A program made the position numbers and the translations under genes. The notes beneath the pieces are model-generated. The model was given only the letters and a program-made list of their open reading frames with translations, was not told the origin of the DNA and ran no database searches. DNA of 32,570 nt from positions 1 to 32,570 of the forward strand of contig JANQHO010000159.1 in NCBI GenBank assembly GCA_028277105.1. Reading direction: 5' to 3'. Below, piece by piece: positions 1 to 7,233 of this stretch. Each line of letters begins with the position of its first letter. The first letter of the stretch is position 1. Source of the stretch: Owenweeksia sp. (GTDB lineage Bacteria; Bacteroidota; Bacteroidia; Flavobacteriales; Schleiferiaceae).

Positions 1-102
1 TATTAATTCTCATTAGGCGTTGCTTGCTTCATAGTATCAGATAAGCAGTTGTAGTTAGTTTGTTGCCAAAAGGTTGATCCATATTAGATAAATTCAAACT
101 TA

Positions 103-690
103 ATGAAACCATTATTTTTTTAGCTGCTACCTTAGTTTTTCCTCAGTATCATAGCCCAGAATGATTTTATTAACTTAAAACGAGAGGTTAAAACACTTTT
201 TGGTAAAAATTATAAAGCAGGGTTTGTTGCTCACGTAGTAGATCAGACAGGTATATTTAATGAGAAGGCGGCTCTCTTTATGGGAAGGAGGTGGATTACT
301 GATCAATAACAGGCATATGATAGGAGGGTATGGTTTGCGATTGGTGTTTGGGCAAAGTATCAGTGATACCAACTCTTTTTATAATGTTGACTTTAAGCAT
401 GCTGGTTTATGGTTGACCTATACCAATAGTCCTCATAAATTAGTTTGTATGTTCTATAGCTTAATGATAGGGTGGGGTAGTATTGATTTTAGCAGAAGCG
501 ATTCCATTGGAGCTAATGAATTTTATTAGTTACTCCTACGGTTGGCGTAGAGTTAAATGTATTTACCTTTCAAAGATTCATGCTAATATGGAATATCAGG
601 TATCCTCTAATTTTGTGGGTGGTCCCATTAATGGTAATTCAGATATAATGACCCCATTTTACAGGCTGGAATATGGCTGGGGTTTTTTGT
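103..690 (+). pseudogene. Decayed small outer-membrane-type protein gene with several frameshifts
   Basis: No single frame is open, but pieces of one protein can be read by switching frames. A start at 103 (MKPLFF) runs into TAG codons at 121 and 133. Frame 1 then gives FFLSIIAQNDFINLKREV and continues to about 290. The frame starting at 260 continues with GGGLLINNRHMIGGYG, then FKHAGLWLTYTNSPHKL and GWGSIDFSRS. A short piece near 531 gives VTPTVGVELNVFTFQRF. The frame open from 483 ends the protein with FVGGPINGNSDIMTPFYRLEYGWGF. Glycine-rich and alternating aromatic strands after a secretion-signal-like start resemble small Bacteroidota outer-membrane beta-barrel proteins; the family assignment is from memory. 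At least three frame changes and two stops make this a pseudogene rather than a single sequencing error. Confidence 0.6.
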
Positions 691-707
691 CGCAAGTTGC
701 TATGCGC

Positions 708-2861
708 TTATGTTATATGCGTACGGATGAGCTTTTTTAGCTCTTTGGATTTAAACGGCTTAGATAGATAATTATCAAAACCCAATTCTCGGATGCGTTT
801 TTTTGTTTCAACTGAAACATCGGCAGATAAAGCTATAATTGGCGTTTCTTTGTTTTTCCCATCTTCGTCATTTTTTATCTTATAAGCAGCCTCATAACCA
901 TCCATCTCGGGCATCTGCAAGTCCATCAGAATAATATCAAAGGCGGTTTGCCTTGACTTTTCAAGAGCCTCTAAGCCATTGGATGCGATGTCTACGTATA
1001 TACCCCAGCCTTTACCTATTTGCTTTATGAGCAACTGGTTTACCTGGTTATCTTCAGCTACTAATAACTTAACATTATTCAGATCAAGTTTTTCCTCTTC
1101 ATTAAGAGATCCGGCTTCAACAACCGTTAAGTCTGAGGTTTTGAACACGAGCTCAAAAAAGAAATTTGTGCCAACGCTTTCCTGGCTTTCCAGTCCGATC
1201 TCACCTCCTTGATTTTCTACTAATCTTTTAGCAATGGCCAAACCCAAACCCGTTCCGCCAAAATTTCTGGTAATTTTATTGTTGGCTTGTGTGAAGCTTT
1301 CAAAAATGGCTTTCTGCTTTTCTTGTGGTATTCCAATTCCAGTGTCAGAAACTGAGAAATACAAACGAACTCTATTGTACGACTCTTCTAAAAGCTTGAC
1401 TGATAACCTTACCCGGCCTTCATGAGTAAACTTAAGGGCATTACTCAGAAGGTTAATGAGTATCTGATTTAAACGATAGGGGTCTCCAACAACAATATCA
1501 GGAACTTCAGGATCTAAATCTGAAGATAGATGTAGGTTTTTTTCTTCGGCTTTTATTTTAAAAGTCTTGATAAGTTTGTCAACTACATCACCAACTTTGA
1601 AGTTTATACTTTCAAACTGAATTTTATCAGCCTCAATTTTTGAATAGTCCAAAACATCATTGATGATCACCAACAAGTTTTCTGCTGAGTAGTTTATCAG
1701 CTTTAAATTATCCAGCTGATCTTGGTTGTTACTTTTGTCTTTGATCAAAAGCTCTGTAAGCCCCATGATAGCATTCATTGGGGTCCTGATCTCGTGACTC
1801 ATATTAGACAAGAAATCAGATTTTGCCGCAAGAGCATTTTCAGCAATCTCTCTAGCTTCTTTTAGTTTTTGTTCGGTTTCTTTTTGTTTGGTTATGTCTA
1901 AAACTGTCCCTACCAATTTAATAGTTTTTCCACCTGTGGTAACGATAGGGTTTGCACTTAAAGAAATCCATTTTGTTTTGTTACCAACTTTTATAGAATA
2001 AGTAGTTTCTTCAGGTTCTCCATACTTCAATGCTCTGTTAATCACATTTTCTACGTGAAGTTTATCTTGTGGAGCAGCCAGTCTGTAAAGATATTCAAGA
2101 GGAACCTCAACATTAGCATCGTATTGCATCCCCATAATTTGAAACAGTTGTTCCGTCCAATAACCATTTTTTAAATTATCGGCAGAATATTCCCAGGATC
2201 CGAGCTTTGCAATTTTTTGAGCTTCTGCAAGATTTTTATTAATCTGCTTTATCTTTTCTTCGGCTTTTTTGGCCTCTGTTATATCATTCAACACCCCGCT
2301 GCTGCCAATCAAGTTTCCACGTTCATCAAAATCTAAGGAAACGTTTGCCTGCGCCCAACGTACTTCATTTGATTTGGCAATATATCTTATGGTGTATTTT
2401 ATGGTATTCTTTGAACTGGTAATTAGTTTTTCCAGGTTCTTTATACTTATTTCTTTGTCTTCGGGATATATGAAATCATAGAACTTTTTACCGAGGCTTT
2501 CATTAATTGAATAACCGGATATCTTCTCCCAGGCTGGATTTAAAAAAGTCCAATGACCCTCTGTATCAGTCTGAAAAATGATTTCATTGATATTATTGGC
2601 AACAGACCGTATTCTTTGGCTTAAAGCTTGAGCTTCCCTTTTTTTACTCTCATAGCTTTCTTTCAGCGCTTTGTTAGAAGCAAAAAGCTCTTTTGAACTC
2701 TGCTCCAGAATATTTTCGGCATGATTAATGTCTTTATCAAAGTCTCTGTAGGCTTGATTTACAGCATCCAGAAAAGGCTCAATCGCAGCTTTATCAAAAC
2801 CCTGGGATATGAACTTTTTTATTTGTCGCTTAAGTAATCTATGATATAAATTATCTTTCAC
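708..2861 (-). CDS. Hybrid sensor histidine kinase (PAS-PAS-HisKA-HATPase-REC)
   Basis: A 717-residue cytoplasmic hybrid kinase with no membrane segment. After an N-terminal helical coiled-coil (about 1-85) come two PAS/PAC sensor domains (about 86-195 and 213-325). The HisKA domain has phospho-acceptor H356 in SHEIRTPMNAIMG. The ATPase domain has the N box (NQILINLLSNALKFT, about 465-479), DTGIG (506-510) and GGTGLG (535-540). The C-terminal receiver has the acidic pair E603/D604, acceptor D647 (LMDLQMPEMDG), S679 and K701 (SKPF). There is no Hpt or DNA-binding output domain, so the signal must leave through another protein. Its start overlaps the end of the upstream FIST gene by 11 bases, implying one transcript and a likely functional pair in which FIST senses and this kinase signals. 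The function of the family is established; the input and target are unknown. Confidence 0.93.
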   Translation of the reverse strand: MKDNLYHRLLKRQIKKFISQGFDKAAIEPFLDAVNQAYRDFDKDINHAENILEQSSKELFASNKALKESYESKKREAQALSQRIRSVANNINEIIFQTDTEGHWTFLNPAWEKISGYSINESLGKKFYDFIYPEDKEISIKNLEKLITSSKNTIKYTIRYIAKSNEVRWAQANVSLDFDERGNLIGSSGVLNDITEAKKAEEKIKQINKNLAEAQKIAKLGSWEYSADNLKNGYWTEQLFQIMGMQYDANVEVPLEYLYRLAAPQDKLHVENVINRALKYGEPEETTYSIKVGNKTKWISLSANPIVTTGGKTIKLVGTVLDITKQKETEQKLKEAREIAENALAAKSDFLSNMSHEIRTPMNAIMGLTELLIKDKSNNQDQLDNLKLINYSAENLLVIINDVLDYSKIEADKIQFESINFKVGDVVDKLIKTFKIKAEEKNLHLSSDLDPEVPDIVVGDPYRLNQILINLLSNALKFTHEGRVRLSVKLLEESYNRVRLYFSVSDTGIGIPQEKQKAIFESFTQANNKITRNFGGTGLGLAIAKRLVENQGGEIGLESQESVGTNFFFELVFKTSDLTVVEAGSLNEEEKLDLNNVKLLVAEDNQVNQLLIKQIGKGWGIYVDIASNGLEALEKSRQTAFDIILMDLQMPEMDGYEAAYKIKNDEDGKNKETPIIALSADVSVETKKRIRELGFDNYLSKPFKSKELKKLIRTHIT

Positions 2862-3978
2862 TAAGGGCTGTTATTGTCATCGTTTGGTTGTGAAGCTCAC
2901 AGGACTCAAACTTGAAAAAGGGTGCTATCTCACCATAAGAATAAAATCCGGTGTAGGTGCCATTAGACCCGAGCACATCACTTACCGCTTCTATCTCTTC
3001 CTCTACAATTTGCTTTAAAACCATCCTTCTCCCTACACAACTGATAAGTATATTTAATTCACTGGACTCATTCTGAGTTTTACTGAGTTTAGCTGCCTCT
3101 TCAGCACCGTCTATTAGTTTATCCACATTGGCTTTCATCAACCTGACAAAGCTTCCTTCGGGAATATTTCCTGCAAATGTCATACTTTGATCATCTTCAT
3201 TTACTGCGAGTATTGTTCTTACCAAAGGTTTTGAATCAGCATCTACTCGCATACTTAAAGGAAACAGAAGTGCAGAGGCGGGAAGCTCACCAACCTGGTC
3301 ACCAAGAAAAGATTTATACAATTCCAGAGCGGGCTTGTTATCAATTTCATACAAGATATTAGCTTCAGATCTTGTGACTTTACGGTCAATACCAAAAGAA
3401 TTCCACCCTCCCATAGATCCATAGCCTATTTTTAAGTTTTTTCCATAAAACCCAATAGCAGTTATTATTTCATCCCGAATTTCGCCTTCATTGGTAATTA
3501 TGTAAGTATTCTTGAAGTCTGGACCGTCAGCAGCCAGGCCACCAGTAACAGCTATTCCCTGAGGCAGACCCTCCCGAAGGCCTTCTACCAGATCGCTGCC
3601 ATTTATTTTTAAACCATCACTTAAAATGAACAGGTGCCTTAAATCATCTTTTGGAAATTGACCAGCTAATAATAAGCCGGCATTTTTACTCATCTCCGAG
3701 CTATTTATTTCTGTTGCTCTATAAACTAATTTAGTTTTATCAAACTTTACAGCAGTAATAACAATAGAACTGTCAGATTCAACACTGGTTCCTGCAATTT
3801 GTCCTGCCGTTGAACACCCTAACATAATTGCTTTGGGATAAGTTTTACGAAGGTTGATAAAAGTGTTTGGATTTGGATTTTTGATATCCGTAAAGATCAG
3901 AAGCAAATCAGGTTCAAAATCTATGCTGCTAAATACCAATTCATCATTTCCATCAAAGCTCTTTTGGTATGTTTTCAT
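2851..3978 (-). CDS. FIST domain sensor protein (FIST_N plus FIST_C)
   Basis: A 375-residue soluble protein with the two-part FIST architecture, a domain known from signal-transduction proteins and proposed to bind small ligands such as amino acids. FIST_N covers about 25-200, with IMLGCSTAGQI at 51-61 and VTGGLAADG near 144-152. FIST_C covers about 205-365 and ends in the typical GFYSYGEIAPF (344-354). It has no signal peptide or membrane helix. It is the first gene of a two-gene unit whose second gene, a PAS-rich hybrid histidine kinase, starts 11 bases before this stop codon. FIST proteins often sit beside or within histidine kinases, so it probably passes ligand information to that kinase; this is inferred from context. 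A plausible promoter lies just upstream at 4001-4029. Confidence 0.88.
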   Translation of the reverse strand: MKTYQKSFDGNDELVFSSIDFEPDLLLIFTDIKNPNPNTFINLRKTYPKAIMLGCSTAGQIAGTSVESDSSIVITAVKFDKTKLVYRATEINSSEMSKNAGLLLAGQFPKDDLRHLFILSDGLKINGSDLVEGLREGLPQGIAVTGGLAADGPDFKNTYIITNEGEIRDEIITAIGFYGKNLKIGYGSMGGWNSFGIDRKVTRSEANILYEIDNKPALELYKSFLGDQVGELPASALLFPLSMRVDADSKPLVRTILAVNEDDQSMTFAGNIPEGSFVRLMKANVDKLIDGAEEAAKLSKTQNESSELNILISCVGRRMVLKQIVEEEIEAVSDVLGSNGTYTGFYSYGEIAPFFKFESCELHNQTMTITALSER

Positions 3979-4000
3979 CTGTAGGATGATTTATTGAACC

Positions 4001-4029
4001 TAAAGTTATAAAATATATAAACTTTTCAA
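4001..4029 (-). promoter_or_regulatory. Candidate Bacteroidota promoter for the FIST-kinase unit
   Basis: Read on the minus strand, TTG (4029-4027) is followed after 18 bases by TAACTTTA (4008-4001). The Bacteroidota sigma-A pattern is TTG, about 19 bases, then TAnnTTTG, so this has one mismatch in the -7 box. It lies 23 bases upstream of the FIST start codon. Confidence 0.4.
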
Positions 4030-4097
4030 CCAAGAAAAAGCGTAGATGTTTGATTTTTTTAGACTAAAAGCCTAAATAATTATAGTGTTAATTGATC

Positions 4098-5123
4098 TTA
4101 TACCCCCTTTCTCTTGGCCAGAAGAAATCTTACAACTCCATACCATTGTAAACCAAAAAGCATGGCACCCAACAGAAGATGGGTAGGCTGGGCCGCTTTG
4201 GGCAGATGGAAATAAGCCAGTATGATACCTGCTATAATTTCTACCAAAAGTATAACCATCAGAGGAGTGAGGAAGCTGTGTCCCAGTTTGAACTGACGAT
4301 TCAGGTACCACAGCCAGGCATTAACGCCCAGCACCAGCAGACTGAAGGAGCGGTGTACGTAAAAAAGCCAGTCTAGGTTTTCCATCCATTCTTGCCGGGC
4401 TAAGCCCGTTTTTTGTAAATGATCTACCTGTTCCCGCACCTGAGTACCTAAAATGATCTGGACAAGAGTTAAAATTACGGCTATCCAAAGCAGATTGCGG
4501 AAAAGAGGAGTGGAGGATAGTTGTTGCAATCGCTGTCGATTGCTGAAGCCCAGCATCACCGTAAGTACGGCTACAATAGACAAAGCGCCCAGCATGTGGA
4601 TAGTAATGCTGCCCGGTATTAGGTTGCCGTCAACCACTAGCTTGCCCAGCCAGGCCTCAAAACCCAACAGAAAAAGCCCGGTAGCCGAAAGCGCGGCATA
4701 ACGCCAATCTTTTTTGAGGTAAAGCAAGGAAAGGAAAAAGAGCAAAAGCATGGGAAAACCGGAAAGCGCGCCAATCAGGCGGTTGATATATTCCGTCCAG
4801 GTATGGAAAGCGTTAAATAGGGCATAATCGTGTTTGGTGTAAGGCGTCCAGTTGGCAGCGTTGTATTCCCGGGCTGTTGTAAAATCCTGTTGCGCCACCT
4901 GCAGGCTTTCGTCCACTATTATGATCTGCCCCTTTTTAAATTCCCTTTGCGGTTGCCATTCCAGTTGAGCCCTTTCGGTAGGAGGGATGAGGTAGCCAAA
5001 GCATTTGGGCCAGTCCGGGCAACCCATGCCTGAACCTGTCATTCTTACCACACTCCCAGCTATGATCACCAGATAGATCAAAACCAATTCTGTCCGCGTT
5101 AGCCTTCTGATCCATTTCTCCAT
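4098..5123 (-). CDS. ctaA: Heme A synthase, COX15/CtaA family
   Basis: Converts heme O to heme A in the inner membrane for aa3-type cytochrome oxidase, so aerobic respiration is expected. The chosen start gives 341 residues with about eight hydrophobic segments; an in-frame ATG 33 bases further upstream exists but adds an atypical KVRCCKFAG stretch. The family signature GSGMGCPDWPKCFG is at 30-43. Candidate heme-ligand histidines are H176 (TIHMLGAL), H257 (YVHRSF) and H315 (PTHLLLGA). At the expected first histidine position the sequence reads EYINRLIG, with N114 in place of His, although H107 lies just before. No other cytochrome oxidase assembly gene is adjacent. It is divergent from the GNAT gene starting at 5224. 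Confidence 0.92.
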   Translation of the reverse strand: MEKWIRRLTRTELVLIYLVIIAGSVVRMTGSGMGCPDWPKCFGYLIPPTERAQLEWQPQREFKKGQIIIVDESLQVAQQDFTTAREYNAANWTPYTKHDYALFNAFHTWTEYINRLIGALSGFPMLLLFFLSLLYLKKDWRYAALSATGLFLLGFEAWLGKLVVDGNLIPGSITIHMLGALSIVAVLTVMLGFSNRQRLQQLSSTPLFRNLLWIAVILTLVQIILGTQVREQVDHLQKTGLARQEWMENLDWLFYVHRSFSLLVLGVNAWLWYLNRQFKLGHSFLTPLMVILLVEIIAGIILAYFHLPKAAQPTHLLLGAMLFGLQWYGVVRFLLAKRKGV

Positions 5124-5128
5124 GCCCG

Positions 5129-5136
5129 CAAATTTA
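5129..5136 (-). promoter_or_regulatory. -7 box TAAATTTG directly before ctaA
   Basis: The minus strand reads TAAATTTG, a perfect TAnnTTTG match, and the ATG follows after five bases. Transcription would then begin almost at the start codon, giving a leaderless or nearly leaderless mRNA. No well-placed TTG -33 element is seen, so this rests on the -7 box alone. Confidence 0.4.
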
Positions 5137-5223
5137 CAGCAGCGGACTTTAGTCATCCCATTATCACATAAAAAATAGCAGTACCTTTTTGCAGGAAAGA
5201 GCAGGGTAGGCTAATTTGGCTTC

Positions 5224-6078
5224 ATGCAAAAAGAAGATCTTGAAATAAGGACTGCCACCCGTGATGAGGTAAAGGCCATAGTAGACTGGGCGGCTGCGGA
5301 AGGCTGGAACCCCGGTTTACACGATGCCGCTAATTATTACACTGCCGATCCCAGTGGCTTTTTTCTGGGTTTATTGAACGGTGAACCCATTGCCAGTATT
5401 TCGGCTGTGAAATACGGTTCTTCCTTTGGTTTTATGGGGTTCTACATCGTGAAACCGGAATACCGGGGACAGGGCTACGGTTTTGAGTTGGGTAATGCGG
5501 TAATGTATTACCTGGGCAGTTGTAAGATCATTGGCCTGGACGGAGTGGTAGAGCAGCAGGAGAATTATAAGAGATCTGGTTTTGAACTGGCCTTTCGCAA
5601 TGTTCGATACGAGACGGTCAACAAGGGAGAAAATCTTCAACATGATGGGATAGTAGAGCTGTCTACCCTGTCTTTTGAAACGATTGAGCTTTACGATAAA
5701 CCCTTTTTTCCGGCCGATCGTACAGCTTTTCTCAAAGCCTGGATCAAACAGCCCGGCAGTGCTGCCCTGGGGGTGGTTCAGAAGGAGAAATTGGTAGGTT
5801 ATGGAGTGATCCGCCCTTGTCGTACCGGCTATAAAATAGGCCCTTTGTTTGTCGATACCCCTGACTTGGCAGAAAAGCTGTTTTTGGCTCTGAGATCAAA
5901 AGCCAAAGTTTCTGAACCGGTATACCTGGATGTGCCCGAAGTAAATCCAGCTGCGGTATCCCTGGCCGGAAACCATAATATGAAAGTAGTATTTGAAACG
6001 GCTCGCATGTACAAAGGGGGAGAACCTGCCATGCCCCTTGATAGGATCTTTGGCATTACTTCCTTTGAAGTGGGTTGA
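5224..6078 (+). CDS. Two-domain GNAT family N-acetyltransferase
   Basis: A 284-residue soluble protein. The N-terminal part (about 6-130) is a GNAT fold with the acetyl-CoA pyrophosphate-binding segment VKPEYRGQGYG (76-86). The C-terminal half (about 150-280) resembles the second domain found in YitH-like acetyltransferases, with the segment YKIGPLFVDTPDLAEKLF. The substrate cannot be read from the sequence. It starts about 100 bases from the divergent ctaA and is followed by a DMT transporter 73 bases downstream on the same strand. A near-match to the -7 box (CTAATTTGG) lies about 8 bases before the ATG. Confidence 0.85.
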   Translation: MQKEDLEIRTATRDEVKAIVDWAAAEGWNPGLHDAANYYTADPSGFFLGLLNGEPIASISAVKYGSSFGFMGFYIVKPEYRGQGYGFELGNAVMYYLGSCKIIGLDGVVEQQENYKRSGFELAFRNVRYETVNKGENLQHDGIVELSTLSFETIELYDKPFFPADRTAFLKAWIKQPGSAALGVVQKEKLVGYGVIRPCRTGYKIGPLFVDTPDLAEKLFLALRSKAKVSEPVYLDVPEVNPAAVSLAGNHNMKVVFETARMYKGGEPAMPLDRIFGITSFEVG

Positions 6079-6135
6079 TCGGTTATGGGTGAATATCTTA
6101 AACAAAATTTAGAATGATGAGGTTGGGGCTTCTCT

Positions 6136-6143
6136 TATCTTTG
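6136..6143 (+). promoter_or_regulatory. -7 box TATCTTTG before the EamA transporter
   Basis: TATCTTTG fits TAnnTTTG exactly and ends 8 bases before the ATG at 6152, implying a very short 5' leader. A TTG occurs at 6123-6125 but is too close to be the standard -33 element. Confidence 0.35.
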
Positions 6144-6151
6144 CCGCTTCC

Positions 6152-7090
6152 ATGAGCAAAAGATTAAGCAGTTGGCAGGCCTGGGGCTTGTTCATCATCC
6201 TCGCCATCGTTTGGGGCAGTTCCTTTATCCTTATGAAAAAAGGATTGGCCTCTTTTTCTTATACCCAGATCGGTTTACTGCGTATTGCACTGGCCGCCTG
6301 GTTTACTTTGCTGTTAGGTTATAAACATCTCAATAAGCTCACAAAACAAAACGCTTTTCCCCTTTTGATGGTGGGATTGTTTGGCAACGCTATTCCCTAC
6401 TTGCTTTTTCCGCTGGCGGTAACCAAGCTGGATAGTTCGCTGGTGGGAATCCTCAACGCGCTGGTGCCACTTTTTTCATTGATTATAGGCCTTATATGGT
6501 TCAAGATCGAAGTGCGCTGGCCTAGTGTAACAGGTGTCATCATAGGTTTGGCGGGTGCAGTGTGGTTGCTCATGCCGGGTATGGAGATTGACCAGACCAA
6601 GCTGGCTTACGGGCTTTACCCCATTCTGGCTACCATTTGCTATGCCATTAGTATCAATGTGATCAATAGCAAACTGACCAATGTGGGCTCATTGGGCATT
6701 ACCTTGATAAGCCTGATGTTTGTAGGGGTCCCAGCTACTGTTTATCTGCTGGTGACCGGTTTTATTGAAACCATGCAAACCGAACCTAAGGCCTGGGAAA
6801 GCCTGGGTTACATTGCTATACTGGCTGTAATAGGCACCAGCCTGGCCATTATTATTTTTACCTATCTCCTTAAACAGACTTCTTCACTTTTTGCCGCTTC
6901 AGTAACCTATGCCATCCCTATTGTAGCTTTGATCTGGGGAGTAATAGATGGCGAAGCGGTGGGCTGGGAACACCTTTTTGGTATGTTGGCTATACTTTTA
7001 GGAGTGTATCTGGTAAACTTGCGTGGCAGCCTGGCCGACCGCATTAAAAGGAAAAAACGAAGAGGCAGCCTCAAAAAACTAAAACTGTAA
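6152..7090 (+). CDS. DMT superfamily (EamA) inner-membrane transporter
   Basis: A 312-residue integral membrane protein with about ten hydrophobic segments arranged as two EamA repeats (about 10-145 and 155-295). Family hallmarks are visible: AIVWGSSFILMKKGL near the N-terminus, LLFPLAVTKLDSSLVGILNALVPLFS in the first repeat, and SLFAASVTYAIPIVALIWG followed by GMLAILLGVYLVN in the second. The C-terminus is a basic cytoplasmic tail (about 296-312). Members export or take up amino acids, nucleotides or other metabolites, but the substrate cannot be predicted. It may be co-expressed with the GNAT gene upstream, though the -7 box at 6136 suggests its own promoter. It converges on the M16 gene pair across a palindromic intergenic element. 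Confidence 0.88.
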   Translation: MSKRLSSWQAWGLFIILAIVWGSSFILMKKGLASFSYTQIGLLRIALAAWFTLLLGYKHLNKLTKQNAFPLLMVGLFGNAIPYLLFPLAVTKLDSSLVGILNALVPLFSLIIGLIWFKIEVRWPSVTGVIIGLAGAVWLLMPGMEIDQTKLAYGLYPILATICYAISINVINSKLTNVGSLGITLISLMFVGVPATVYLLVTGFIETMQTEPKAWESLGYIAILAVIGTSLAIIIFTYLLKQTSSLFAASVTYAIPIVALIWGVIDGEAVGWEHLFGMLAILLGVYLVNLRGSLADRIKRKKRRGSLKKLKL

Positions 7091-7092
7091 AT

Positions 7093-7169
7093 AGTCATTT
7101 TGAGCAAAAGCGAAAATCTTTTAAACTGTATTTCATCAGCCTGGATTTTTCCTTTTAGTCAAAATGACT
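7093..7169. repeat. Intergenic inverted repeat between convergent genes
   Basis: AGTCATTTTGA (7093-7103) is repeated as its exact complement TCAAAATGACT (7159-7169), 55 bases apart. It lies between the ends of two convergent genes, so it may act as a two-way terminator. It resembles the intergenic palindromic units common in Bacteroidota genomes that begin GTCATTTTGA; a related unit lies at 16435-16519. Confidence 0.6.
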
Positions 7170-7233
7170 GAAGGCTTACTTTTGAGACTGCCTCAACCAG
7201 CAAACTAATCAACTGGTTAACTGCTAACTAAAT

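Noticed and set aside
5124..5156. Longer ctaA start at 5156
   Set aside because: The added KVRCCKFAG residues do not resemble the family and the -7 box lies inside this extension.
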